From: Rallus limicola
Taxonomy: Eukaryota > Chordata > Aves > Gruiformes > Rallidae
DNA length: 64,000 nucleotides
Assembly: GCA_022605955.1 (NCBI GenBank)
Contig: JAKCOZ010000039.1
Location: 4,769,501 to 4,833,500 of the forward strand
Direction of reading: 5' to 3'
The notes beneath the pieces were generated by a model, which saw only the letters and a program-made list of their open reading frames with translations, searched no databases and had not been told where the DNA came from. The position numbers and the translations under genes were made by a program. Each line of letters opens with the position of its first letter. Position 1 is the first letter of the stretch. Of the stretch, positions 36,087 to 48,900 are shown piece by piece.

Positions 36087-38489
36087 CAAGAAACTAGAAG
36101 AATCTAGCTTGTCTATTAGTCTTGCAGAAGAATGGCTGGGAGAAGATTCTGTTCTCACAAATATATCACAGGAAAAAAGAGGAAGGGAGGAACTATTAAA
36201 AAGATGATATTGGTCCTTAGTCTTATATGAGAGGCTATAAAGTGGGCTGCAGAATAAGAAGAAAGCCTCTTGCATGTAAGGCATTAGAGAGAGCTGTAAG
36301 AGAATTTATCTACAAATGTTTGTGCCAAAGGACTTCAGATGGTATAGTAGACCTTGATAGAATATATCATCAGCTTGCTGGCATTCTGGCATTTTAATAT
36401 CTCAAGATTCTTGATTTAAAATCGTAAGGTAACATTTCAATAAAGTTTTACCAACCTTTTAATCTTTTCTATTTGTTAGAAGAGCCTGGTATATTATAGA
36501 ATTTTCTGTTCTCAGTCAATTGTTAAAATTAGCTGTCTGAAATAAAATACTGCTGTATACAGAAAACAGATCAACTGATAATTTATATCACAACAGTTGT
36601 GCAGTATCTTGCACAGTGCCTGTAACTTTGTGATAATGTAGTTGTTTGAATAACACCTTCAGCATATTGGCAGGTGTCTGGCAGAGGGTTTAGCACAAAG
36701 CTGCATTAGAAGCTCTTTGTTAGAGTTGATTTTCTGTTATCTGTGTCAATCTTGAATAAACAAACTTCAGAGATGAGGTTTTCATTAACTAAGCACAGGA
36801 AACACATGGGGGTATATGGTAATGCCATCTCATCACCAAAAGAATTGCTGGCTGAAATGATTAGTAATTTATGACTATTCAGAGCCCTTTTTTTAAATTT
36901 TTCTTTCCCCCAGAAGTAAAATATATTTATAGTTATATATATGCTAGTATATCTCATATTAATTATTTCGGGAAATACTATTTTCTTATACAAATTTTTG
37001 AAGAGACAAGTTGAGAGAGAGAAGGGACAAGAGCTAAGAAGCATATGCATCAGTCCCAACAAGGAGTACCCAGTTTTGGAAGAAGTCCAAATGAAGGTTC
37101 TTGTGTACTCTTGGGTGGCTTGTTTTTGGAGTTTGGGTGCTTTTTTGAGTGCTTTTGGATTTTGGTTTGGCTTTTTTTTTTTTTTTTTGGTGGGGTGATG
37201 TGTTATGGGTTTTTTGGTGGTTTTGGGGTTGGTTTATTTGAGCAAAAGAGGCTGAATTAGGAGTGACTTAGATAAGAATGCAAGACTTCTCAGTAAAAAA
37301 CACAGGTCTGTCACTAGATACAACCTCTGCTTACTGTGTGTGACTAAAGTACTTGACTCTTAAGTACTGAGTCATAAGAATGAATTTGGCAGGAGTCAAA
37401 GTCCTGATAGGAGTAGTTATTATACTGTCTGAAAGGTGACAAAATCATCTAAATCATCAGTGGATCACTTTAACTGCCTGTGCATTAACAAACTTGTTAA
37501 GGTAAAGTTAAAAGATACCAGTTACTGAGTCAGAATACATAGGGGGTGCAGTGTTGCTGTCAAACCAGTGAGTTTTGCAGTGCATTAGTGACTTCAAAAT
37601 TGAATTGGCTTGAAATTGCTGGCTTGGAGTTCACACTACCAGTGAAGGTTTAGCCACCACCTGATAGCAGGGGTATTACAGGATTAGCAGGTTTGGTGTC
37701 CTGTAGCATCCCCACTGTTGGAAGACTGTTGGAAATGAACAGTTTATCTCATAGTAAAGGTTTGGAGATGTAGACACTGGATAAACAAAACAAGCCAAGA
37801 AGTGCTTTATAAAATCTTCAGGAGTTTCTGCTGCTGCAGTTGAAGGTGCACTGCTCAAACCCCCCAGGTGCCAGTCCTGCAGCTTTTAGCTTGGTTCCTC
37901 TCTTCAGACCACTTGACCTGGGTTGCAGCTGTGAGTGCATCAAACAGTTATTTGTCATTGATTCCAGCAGGTTCACAGCTTGTGCAGCAAAGACTTTTTT
38001 TTTCTCCTGACTAGGGTGATTTAACCCCAACTGTTTGATTTAAAGCATTATTGAATTTTTTCAGCAGGAAAAAAACAGATTGAGTAATGTTTTATTTAAA
38101 AAAAAAAAAAGTAATAGTAGTGTACACTGCACTTTCTGGACTTCAAATCTAAGATCTGACAGATCTGACTTACACTTTCCTTCTACCTATCAAGGCTGTG
38201 ATAGCTAAAGGGAGATAATGCTGCCCATCTGTTCTTCACTTGACTCCTTATTATCTACTTGTAGGTGTCTTATTTTTGGCATGAATAAGCTAGCTGTTTA
38301 GCTTTTTCAGGATTAGGCCTCAGTGTAGGCAGTTCTTTACTTTTTGGTTGAATTATCAATGGGGAGGGCATAGTGCATTAACCCTTTCCTGTTTCTTTGC
38401 CATTTTTCATGCAACCTGTTCATCCGTGCTAACTCATTGTTTCCCCTCAAAAAAACCCCACACCAATCAAATGCCCCCCAGCCTCCCCT
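36087..38489. other. Non-coding stretch, presumed intron 1
   Basis: No exon recognised. Positions 37085-37245 are markedly T- and G-rich on the + strand, including a T17 run at 37172-37188 followed by G-rich words. Confidence 0.5.
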
Positions 38490-38517
38490 CCCCCCCCCCC
38501 CAAAAAAAAAAAAAAAA
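38490..38517 (+). repeat. Compound homopolymer C12-A16
   Basis: Twelve C (38490-38501) are followed directly by sixteen A (38502-38517). The adjacent 'KKKKKQ' frame is a product of this tract. Confidence 0.9.
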
Positions 38518-39429
38518 GCAGCAAGCTATGAAGGAAATAAACCAGAATGAAACATTCTTTTGCCCCTTCAAAATGCACCTTGCCATGTACTTGTTACATA
38601 CCAACAGCGCTGAAGTTTACTGGTGTTTGGAGACTGAGCCACAAGTGGCATTGATGCCTGCTGGCTTGTCCCCCAGCCTGTGTCCCCCAGCAAGTATTAT
38701 GACAAGTGCAAGGTGGTTTCCGCCTGCCCAGCCACAGGCACTTAATTGTTCTTAAGTAGAGGGTGTGGGGGGGTGTGTTTTACTTCCCTCTCTTGGTTTT
38801 ACTGTAGCCTGTGTATCTGATGTTGCTTACCTTTTACAGGTGTTAGATTAAAATCCTGATGTAAACTATGACTTGTTAAAACAAGTTAAAAATAACCAAA
38901 ACAAAAACCTCACATGTGTTATCCATCAAACACAGCTCCTTCCCTGACTGACAGCAGCATTCTGGATGAGAGATCTGGTTTGGTTTTGTTTTCCACAAAG
39001 CCAGCAAGATTCTTTGATACTGAAGGAAAGAAAAATGAGAAGGTTGAGAAACATTGTCTTAAACTTAAAAAAGAGCCATGGGAACAGTTACATAGGAAGA
39101 AGATCTTGGTGTGTAATTTGCAGGTTACAGTTCCAGTGGTTCCAGCTAGATGGTTTTTAGTTTGGGTTTTTTAAGGATAGAGACAGTATGTACTGTGCTT
39201 ATTTTGTTTGCATTTCAGGGGAGTCTATTGTTTTGTTTTTTTTCTGCTTTATCTCAGAACAGACATTTGATTTTTGGTTATTTCTTACAATTTTTATTTA
39301 CTTGTTCCAAGATTTTCTTACTTGGTACCTCAGTCTCTGGTAACGATTTCATAATCAGAAGTATTTCTTAGCCATTTATTTAAAATTTAATAATAAATTC
39401 AAATAGAATTTTAAGTAATTCTCTCAGAT
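38518..39429. other. Non-coding stretch, presumed intron 1
   Basis: Nothing recognised. Confidence 0.5.
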
Positions 39430-39505
39430 TCATAGAATTGTAAGGGTTGGAAGGGACCTCCAGAAATCATTGAGTCCACCTCCCCTGCCAAAGCAGGTTC
39501 CCTAG
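39430..39505 (-). mobile_element. CR1 LINE 3'-terminal fragment
   Basis: The + strand ttcatagaattgtaagggtt, ggaagggacctccagaaatc and cccctgccaaagcaggttccct match the reverse complement of the 3' end of the same CR1 type as the 14.1 and 42.5 kb copies. Truncated to about 76 bp. Confidence 0.88.
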
Positions 39506-41015
39506 GAGAATGTGAATTCTTTCCACATTTGTGCTGTGTAACAGCCAGATAACCAGTTAATTGTTTAATAATGTGCTCAATAGTGTAAGTCAGCTTTTAT
39601 GCTACAAAACAGGTTTGTATTGATAAACTGTTACATTTATGTTGTGCTGACTTAAAGAACCATTGTGGGAGAAGTATGTGAATGATGTAGATAAGGTAGA
39701 TCAACCCTGGCATCTGTGAGAGATTGGCAGACAGAAAGGGAAGTGATTAGATGAGTAATACGCTGCTTTCATTGTCACTGTGAGTTAGCATCAGGTAGCT
39801 ATCATGTCTTTGCCCACTTGCCTTTGATACTTCACCCTTGGGTGTAACTCTTGTTCATTTCTGTGTTCGTAGCAACTTTTCTTACTGAACATGAGACAGT
39901 TCATATTTAAAAAAGAAAAGAATAAAAAATAACCAGATCTGGTATTTTAGTCTGTCAGGTGTGAAAAATAATCGCTCTCTGAGTACAGGCGAGCGAGCTG
40001 TTTCACAGAAAGTGGTTTGTGTGCTGCTTCTACCAGATGCTAAATGTGAGGTCACTTCTCTTCGAGCAGGTCACTGAGGCAGATAATCCATAACATAAAT
40101 AGTGTCCTCTCTTCACAGCCAGAGGGAAACTAATAATAATAGCCATTAAAATAGAGAATGAAGTGAAAACCAAACCTTGACGTTGCATTCAGCTTGTTTC
40201 TTCTAGTAGTGTTGCCTGTGGGCTGGAACATGTTGTAGGCCACTAGATTACATCCTGCTGGTTTTGAGTGCATCTTGTGGAATTCCCCTGTGGAAGTGGA
40301 AGGTGTCCATTTCAAAAGTGAACTGCCTTAAGAAAGGAGATCTCTGTGGCTGAAACAAGAGACTCCTAATAGGAGACACTAGAGTATGCCTGTGCAGGGA
40401 TCAATCCACCACCGTCTTTGGTACAGAATGTAATTCACCTTTTTGTTTCACAACTTTCCCATTTATTTCTCCAGTAAGCAGAAGAAAGTTGCTTGACTGA
40501 AAGGAGGTTGTGTGTATGTGTGTGTATTTATATACACACGTACACAATAGGCCTTTTTGGGCTTTTGTTTTTGGTCATCACTATTCTTTCAGAAAAGAAT
40601 TGCATAATCCAAGCCTTAGTCCTGTGAGAAGTCTACAGTATACCTGGAAGTCCCCGTATAGTCCGTGGTTTATCTGAGCAGATTTTAAAGTTTGAGTTGG
40701 GCAAACATTTCTTCTCGCTGCTACTGTGTCTGAGAAAACACCTGAAATATTTAAGGCCTGCTGAGGCTGACTAGTACAATACCAGAGCGATATACTCCAC
40801 TGATCCTTCTTTGGGTTGGCTGTTTATTAAGGAGTGTGAAGATTAATAGCCTGTATCCTCCCTCTTGTGCGGAAGGTGGAGGAGAAAGAGGAATGTTTCA
40901 CAGCCCGTGAACTGGGTTCATGCCACACATTATTAAAGGTCATTCTGTTGACAGAAGGTGTTTGTTCTGTGCTTTTTTTATTTATTTCATCTCATGGTAC
41001 AAGTGTTTTGGTCCC
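39506..41015. other. Non-coding stretch, presumed intron 1
   Basis: No exon or repeat family recognised. An imperfect GT/AC hairpin lies at 40517-40542 (11 bp with two G-T pairs). Confidence 0.5.
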
Positions 41016-42046
41016 TGTGTTTGTTTGCATGGCAAGGTTTTGGTAATAGGGGTTGGCAGAAGTGGCTTCTGTGAGGACATACCAGAAACTGCTGCTGTGT
41101 CAGACAGAGCCAGAGCCGTCTGGCTCCAAGATGGAGCCACCAATGGCCTTAGGTGAGCCCGTGAGCAGTGATGGTTTCTCTGATAATATAGTTAACAAAA
41201 AGTAAAATTGCTTTCTCACAGAGCAGCTGTGTGAGAAAGGAATGAGAAAAATGTGAGAGAAAGTCCTGCAAACACTATGGTAAGTGAGGAAGGATAAAGG
41301 AGGAGGTGCTCCAGGTGCTGGAGCAGAGATTCCCCTGCAACACATGGAGAAGACCATGGTGAAGCAGATATCCTGTAGCCCATGGAGGATTCCATGCTGC
41401 AGCAGCTGGATGTGCAGTGAAGGTTCCTGACAGGAACTGTGGCCTGTGGAGAGGATCCCATACCAGAGCAGGTTGTCTGGCAGAACTTCTGACCCTGCAA
41501 GGGATCCACACTGGATCAGTCTGTTCCTGAAGGACTGTACCCTGTGGAGAGGGCCCATGCCAGACCAATTCTTTAAAGAACTCCAGCCTGTGGGAAGGAC
41601 CCATGTTGGGGAAGTTCATGAAGGACAGTAATTCATGGGAGGGCCCCGTACTGGAGCAAGGGAACAGTGTGGGGAGTAAGGAGTGGCAGAGACAAAGTGG
41701 TTATGGACTGATCACAACTCCCCTTCCTCATCCCTCTATGTCACTGGGGCAGGTGGGGGCTGGAGGAGGAAGTAGAAGAGTCATGATGAGAAAAGGGGGA
41801 TGGGAGAAGGTGGTTTAAAGGTTTGGGATTTTTTATTATTTCTCACAATGCTACTCTGTTATGAATTGGAAATCAATTAATTTCCCTAAGTCAAGGCTGT
41901 ATTGCATGTGGCAGTAATTGGTGCGTGATCTCCCTGTCCTCACCTTGACCTGTGATCTTTTTTATTGTGTTTTCTTCCCCTGTCCTGCTGAGGAGGGGGA
42001 GTGATATAGTGGACACCTGGTGGCCAGCCAAAATCAACCCATCACA
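41016..42046 (+). mobile_element. Solo LTR of an endogenous retrovirus, about 1.03 kb
   Basis: The interval begins TGTGTTTGTTTGCATGGC and ends AAAATCAACCCATCACA, so it has TG...CA ends with short TGTG/CACA inverted termini. It is flanked by gtccc (41011-41015) and gtcct (42047-42051), a likely 5-bp target duplication with one later change. Its interior carries words I recognise from an abundant bird LTR: tgtcagacagagccagagcc, then gtgctccaggtgctggagca and tgttcctgaaggactgtacc. A degenerate array of about 45-51 bp units built on CCTGTGGAGAGG spans roughly 41440-41660. No gag, pol or env flanks it, consistent with recombination between two LTRs. I infer an ERVL-type origin without a database match. 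Confidence 0.82.
41440..41660 (+). repeat. Degenerate ~47-bp tandem array inside the LTR
   Basis: The motif recurs as cctgtggagaggatccc (about 41443), ccctgcaagggatcc (41493), cctgtggagagggccc (41540), cctgtgggaaggaccc (41587) and ttcatgggagggcccc (41632), each followed by a variant of ac-ctggagca. Spacing is 45 to 51 bp. More decayed units (cccatggagg, acatggagaa) may precede it from about 41337. Confidence 0.75.
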
Positions 42047-42527
42047 GTCCTAAATCTGTTCATATCTACCTGCAGATCTGCAGGAAGAATCCTGTTTTAC
42101 AGTATGTTTTTAGGGAGTCTCATGCACTTACACACCAGGCTCATTTTCAGCTCTGAATAGAGCTCCTTTCTCCAGAACCATATTTTTCTGCCAGTCTTAA
42201 CCCTGAACAGTTGTTCTAAAGAGGAAGAAATAGAAGATAAAGGAGAAATGTTTTATTTTGCCACCTAAAAGTGGGTGCAATAACGAGGCAGATAGCTGCA
42301 TTAACCATCTCTTTATTTGTCCAGGATTGCGATCCTGGTTTGTGTATGAATCTTGCAGAGAAATTTTTATTGTTTCTTTGGAATTGAAGCGTGCCATGGG
42401 GTTAATCATGAGAAGATGCTTCAGTTTAATGAGTTAATAGTACCCTTTTTGATCCTTCATTCCCCCACTCCTATTTCACACAGGGGAGGCAGAAGACCCT
42501 GAAATGATGAGTGCTCAGAATTTTGGT
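42047..42527. other. Non-coding stretch between LTR and CR1
   Basis: Nothing recognised apart from the putative LTR target duplicate at its left edge. Confidence 0.5.
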
Positions 42528-42959
42528 ATCATAGAATCATAGGGGTTGGAAGGGACTTCAAGAGGTCATCGGGTCCAACCCCCTGACAAAGCAGCTCCCC
42601 AGCTCATATTGCACAGGGAGGTGTCCAGATGGGTCTTGAATATCTCCAGTGAAGGAGACTCCACAGCCCCCTGGGCAGCCTGTCCCAGGGCTCTGTCACC
42701 CTCACTGTGTAAAAGTTCTTCCCCATGTTGGTGCGGAACTTCCTGTGCTCCAACTTGAAGCCATTGCCCCTTGTCCTGTCTCTACAGACCACTGAAAAGG
42801 GGCTGGCTGATTCCCCCTGTATCCCATGCTCAAGATATTTATAAACATTAATTAGGTCCCCCCTTAGTCTTCTTTTCTCAAGGCTGAACAGTCCCAGCTC
42901 ACTCAGCCTTTCCTCATAGGGGAGATGCTCCAGGCCCTTAATCATCTTTGTAGCCCTTT
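42528..42959 (-). mobile_element. CR1 LINE copy, 5'-truncated, same subfamily as the 14.1 kb copy
   Basis: The 3' tail is at left (atcatagaatcataggggtt). The minus-strand frame ending at 42604 reads [40 protein letters not shown] and [20 protein letters not shown]. It then enters an altered carboxyl end, [16 protein letters not shown], because one base is absent where the 23.0 kb copy has LPREVVESP. The 14.1 kb copy has the same loss. The element stops abruptly at tagccctttg, a typical CR1 5' truncation. Confidence 0.93.
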
Positions 42960-45900
42960 GAACTATTTGGGAGAGGTAACTTAGAGTGTCCCATTGCTCC
43001 AGGCTAGTTAGTGCACTACCTGAGATTAAATGTAGGCTGGGTATTTCTTATACTTGGCTGTGCTTTGTTGGGAGGTTAAAGGGCACTGTGGAAAATCGAT
43101 CTATATATTCTGTAACAGAGTGGTGGGTGAAATAGTGGTAGATGAGGGCTGTTGGGGTGGAATACATTTGTCAGTAACATCTTTGTTAAATGTATCTTCT
43201 AACTTTTCATGCCACTTTTGTCTGAAATAGGCCAAATGTTGCTGTAACTACAGAGAGCTGTTTTGGTGGGGGTTTTTTTTGGTTGGGTTTTTTGTAAGTG
43301 CTTGACCTCACTAGAAATCAGTTTGTGTGGTATAATTTGTTCCCTGCAGTAGTGGTTGCTAGTGAATCGCCACATCTGTTATATTTTGAAAACCGTGGTG
43401 GACAGTAAGATCGCAGGAGTGCTGGGGCAGGGTTTTACCGTGTGCCTTCCCGGTTTTGTCCTTCACGCCTGCTGCGTGTGGGCGAACTCTAACAGCAGCA
43501 AAGGTTGGAGCAGCAGGGTTACAGTAAGCCAAGTCTGTGAGATGAGGCCCCCCTCTAGTGGTGACGGCTCTGCCGGGCTTGTGTGCAAGATGCTTTCTCT
43601 GGAAGTTTGCTTCCCTCAGTCATGAATTGGGTTTTTTTCCCTTCCATCTAAACCCCTCATTTGGGTCCCCGCTGATAACCGTCGTGACTGTGTATGATTG
43701 CTATTGCATACGTTACTTTCACAAGTAATAGATGAAGTTTATTCAGGCCATCGCTGACACTGAACATGGCGGTGTGGAGTGTATCACTAATGTTAGCTGA
43801 AATACACTTATAGCCTGATCTTTATTTGTCTGTGTTGGAAATTTTCAGTGTTAATTCTTAAATTATCAGTGTGAGACAGCAGGAGAAGAAAGCATTTTCT
43901 CACAGTCCTACAAAAAGTAGTTCTTTGGAAGAGTATGTGAAACAGCAGTCACTTTGTAATCCATTCCAAATATTTATTTTTTTTTTTTGCAATGTCTCTA
44001 CATTTTGATGTCCAGTTGCCTGGGATAGATGCACTTTCTATGTATATTGAGTCAGCAGTTGGACTTCTAGGCTCAGGGTCTAAAATGATACTGTTACATG
44101 TTACTGCATCAGTAACAACGACTTTCTCCAAAGCTGGCACTGGAGCTACTGTTTTCTCAGTCTGTTGCAAGTTGTAGTTTCAGTACTCAGGACCTTGAAC
44201 CCTTGAGTACTACTATATATTTTTTTTCCACTATGGAAGCAGCATTGCTTTTACTCTATTGGGCTTTGTCTTCTGTGACTTGTTCTTCTGGCTGCTAAAT
44301 AACTGGAATAGAAAAGTTTCTTAGTGAAGAAAGGCCATGTGTTCTTCGTGGCATAATTGTCGTGATCAAACCAGAACGCATTAGATGCCAGAGGCAGCCG
44401 AGGTCTTTGCTGTCTGCTTTTTGCTTGGGTAGCATCACTGCCTGTAGAAGCTGCTGACTACAGTATAACCTGGCTATACATCCAGGACATTATTCATTGA
44501 TGCTTACTGGCAGACAGAGATGGCAAGTAGTTAAGACAAGGTATGCTGCTGTGCTAGATAATGACAAGTTGTAGGGCACGTCTTAAAAGTATATAGCATT
44601 TTATAGTTGCATCACAGTGCTTTCATGACTAATATATAACATTTGGTTATGGAATGATGCATCTTCCTACCATTTAGGGTAGAAAGCTAGAATGCAGCAA
44701 TTGCTTCATTAGAGAGTGCTGGCATTTGATACTGATAGGCATAGTTACAGTTGTCATAGTTCACTTGTTTTCTTTGCCAAGGCAAGTATGTATGGGATAA
44801 ATGTACTTCAGACCTTCATCAACACTGTAAGTAGGTAATTCAACAGTTGTCTGAGATACAGTGCCATCAATTTGTGACTTCGGTTATCAGTGAATATACA
44901 GACACAGACATCCTAAAAACCTAATAAAAGTATGGGTAACTTACAGTATAAAAGGGGAAGCTCCATACAGTTGTGTTATGTCATACATAGATGTATTTTT
45001 TTTACCAGCATCCTTACATGCATAATTTTCCCAGAAATAAGGATTGGACTTATTTTTTTAGACTTTACAGCGATTTGCTTGAACTTTGTCAAATCCAGTT
45101 CAGACAACTCATTTGAATGCCTTGAATGGTATCTTAGTACAAATGCAAATACGTTCTTCAGAATAATTCCTGTCTTTTATTCAGTAACTGCTGAAGAGTA
45201 CGAAAATAGAAATTTGGTGGGCTGGAGTTGAGATTGTTTGGGTGACTTTTTTACCTCACAGTTTCTTGATTTCAGAACTTTATATCAAATACACATCTTC
45301 ATCTCTATTGCTCAGAAGTTTCCAGCTCAGTGCTGGATAGATGCCTACCTGCATAATTCCAGCTTCTGGCTGTTGTAGGGTTGTGTGTTAGAAGTATAAA
45401 TTAATGTGAATTATTCTATAATATCAAAATTTTAAATTGCTCCTTTTTCATAATACCCCTTTTACTAAGATTTGTGATGTAATACATATGCATCTATATT
45501 TAATTAATTGCTTTTCTGACTCAAAGACTTTAATAGCTTAGTGCTCTCACTAATAGAGTGCAATTTTTTTGTTTTAATAATGTATTAAGAACTGGTATTT
45601 CATAATGTATTGTTAGTTGGAAGGTAGGAAAATTGGAACACTTTGGTAGCCTTACTGAAAGAAATGTAACACATGACTTCTAGTATTATTCTGGATACGG
45701 TGACAATGGCATTTTGGTTTCTGCAGTGGCCGTGGTTTATGTCATGTCTGTAGATAGAGCAGCGGTCAGCAATCTGCCTGTAAAACATGAATTCAGAAAG
45801 GTCCTGGTCAGTGGTGACACTTCATTGTGGTAGGGGTCTTAAGAGCTGCGGGGGCTGAAGGGGTTTGCCCTGAGGATGGGGGTCAGTTATCACTGGAGTG

Positions 45901-48900
45901 ATGGCAGTGTGGACCCTGGCGGTGCAGTGTGCCGGTCGTCAAATAAGGCTGGGGCTCTTCTCTTAAATGCTTATTTACCAGTTTGAACTTTGTGCTTTTT
46001 ATTATTTGCTCCCAGCTAAGGAAGTGCTTATTTTGTGTCATTCCCATCTAGATTCCAGCCACAGTAACAGTTCTCATACAAAAGCCGTGTCATCGTGCCG
46101 GAGTTCTGCTGACTCGCTTAAAAAAACCCAAGATAACATCCAATATTTTCCTAAACTGGCTTGCTTATATTTTTGTGTTCTGTTACTTTTATTTTGGAGT
46201 TTTAACAAACTTGTTCTTGGCAGGAGAAGATGAAGTGAAGCCAGCTGTAGTTTGAAAATGTTTTAATGTCACAAATAATGAATGAATGTTGTATTTAATT
46301 TAAACAGAAAAATTTACTCCAGTGCATGGCCTCCCCCACACTTGTTTACATTTGAAAGCTGCAGGATGCAGTTAACTCAGGTGAAACCTACCTATAGTGT
46401 CTTGGCAACTGTGAAATGTACCTGTGCCACCCTTTATTTATTAATTTGTTACATTTTTGAGTTAGAAAATATAGCAAATGAATAAAACTTCCTCTAAACA
46501 CCAGCAAATTCCATTCCTCTGTTAATTGCTTTTTCTCTAGCAAGACTAGTCTGTATGGTAATGTCATTACTATTAATTAACCTCAAGCGTTATTCTTCAA
46601 ATTAATGAAGTGAGGGGAATGTGTAGCTTAGTTATTTGGGAAGTGTAGAACTAAGTAAGGGAGGTTTGCCAGCTAAGTAGTACTGGATTTTGAAAATATT
46701 TCCAAAAGTTGCTTTAAATTTTAGCTTCTGCACTCTTACCCTCCTCCCCCCCCAATAATGAACCCATGAAAGCCTTTGCAAAATATTTTTCAGAAAGTTG
46801 ATGGTTTGTGACAGAAACAAGATAAGTGCATACTGTGTATCTCAGTATGTTCAAAGGTTTTGCAGCTTTTTTAAGGCTTAACCCGTGTATCTTATTTGTA
46901 GAACTCAAGTATCAAAGTATCACTGAATTACAGTGCAGCAACCTGAGGCAGATATACCTTTGTCTGAAGTAATATCAAAATAATTATGTAAATTTCAGAG
47001 GTTTCTGTGCTTGTTCACCTATGCTTTTAAAGTACAGTATAGGATTGCTATGCAGCTTGTTTTCCTTTCTGAAGATGCACATTTCTGTACAGAATTTTCA
47101 CAGCCATCTGAAAGCTGCTAGGCTTTTTTTCACAGCTGCATCATGTTCAGAGGCTCACATTCATTGAATAAAAGCAGTGTATTTTTTCTTTTGCTCCCAT
47201 TTAATCAGGGAAGTCTTGGTTTTTTTTGGCCAACAAAAATAATATTGCTACTAGTTTAAAAAAAAAAAATTGGCAAGACTATTCTGTATATCAGATTCCG
47301 TTCCAGTACTCTGTTGCTCAAAAACATTGAGGTTTGGTATTAATGATAGCTCTTATGGTAGCAAACCTGCTTTTTTGATTAAGTTATGTTACAGTAGTGT
47401 TAAATGAAATGTATAGTTTTATTCCTCTGCTTTATGCTCTGAATAGAATTAGGGTTTTAATATTTAGGCAACAACAATAGATTTGTGTTGAAATGATCTT
47501 AGAGGATCATTAGTAATTTAATGATTACTGGACAATAACAAATAATTGACTTCCTTTGTTGTAAGTTAATTCTTGAATTCCTTTGTTGTGTACAGTGTCA
47601 TATAATTCACCATACTGAGGATGACAGAAAGGAATTTCTGTGTTGCCTGCAGGCTTTTTGTTTTGTCCCTCAGATGAACAGTTAAAGCCCTTGAGAACAA
47701 AGGATGGCAATAAAATAAAACACAATTTAAAAAGCACTTTACTGTCATAGCAATGCCTGTTATAGGAGCAGGGTCAACCTAATTGCTGTTCCACTTTCTT
47801 GAGGTATTACAGTTTTTCAAGGGTAAGTCAAATGTTGTGGGAATGGTCCCTTTTATTCAGTGTGAAGGTAAACGAGAACAGTCGTGAAGATGGAGAATGG
47901 GTGGTAGGCTGCAGTTTTCACAGCTTGATCTGTTTTGATCTGTGCTTCACTTGAGAAGGGTTGAATGAGGGATGAGAGGGTTACTCTCTGCGCCACCCAG
48001 TGCTGTGCAGGTTGTCTTCAGCCTAGGTCTAAATTGGTGTTTAGAATCTTGCTGCTTCCCCTTTAAAGGAGCAAACAAGAGCAGTATATATGTGGTGATG
48101 TCACTGCAGAGAAGCATGATTTAAAAAAGGGAAGGTTTTCTTTGAGTTGTAGAGTATGAGGATCCCTTGCATGATTCAAAATGGCATGGCTGTCCTCTGT
48201 TGTTATCTGATAATAAACACACTAGGAAAGCATCATGAGAGGGAGCAAGTGGTAGTTTTTTTGAAATACCATGTTAGTAAGCAAGTACTCTCATGACAAA
48301 TAGAAAACAGTAGAGGATTAAAGCATTAAACAGAGGAACATTGAAGAGCTTTCTTCCGTTTTGAAACAGTAGTAACGTGAACTCGAGTAGGGACTGCTTT
48401 AGTCTGGTGGCAGAAGTGATGGAAAGGAGAAGCTGAGGTAATGCTGCATCTAACTGCAATCAAAGCCTGGTAAGAGAAAGCAGAGCAGTTCAGGCATTGC
48501 TGTAGTACAGTAGCTTCAAAATGAAGAATTTTGTTTACGTGCCTAATTCAACAGTATGCCATTTGGGTCAGTTCTTGCACTTGTAGGCCATTGCTGCTGT
48601 CTTGCTTCAATTATTCCATCCTCTACCAACTTTTTTTGTCAGAAGCAATGAGATGAAGCAAAGTGGAAGGTGGCAGGGGGGGTTAGTGTGTGCTGGGCTT
48701 CAGCTCGCGTTGCGGGAGGCGGGAACAAAAAAATGATAAACTTTCCTACTGACGACAGCTTTGAACTCAGGCTGTGCTTCTGTGTGGCAAACCAATGAGT
48801 CTGGAACTGGAAAGAAAGCTAGAAGCATCTTCAGGCTTCTGCCTGTTCACAAATGCAAAAAATGGCTTTGTGGCCAGAGAGAGAGGAGTCAGATCCTTGG

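Noticed and set aside
41100..41619. Overlapping minus-strand frames of 97 to 152 codons
   Set aside because: They lie within the solo LTR and its internal repeat array; the repeated peptide words reflect the DNA repeat.
45967..46233. 88-codon plus-strand frame considered as an alternative LRCH1 first exon
   Set aside because: The sequence resembles no LRCH amino terminus, lies outside any CpG island and has no fitting donor phase that I could support.
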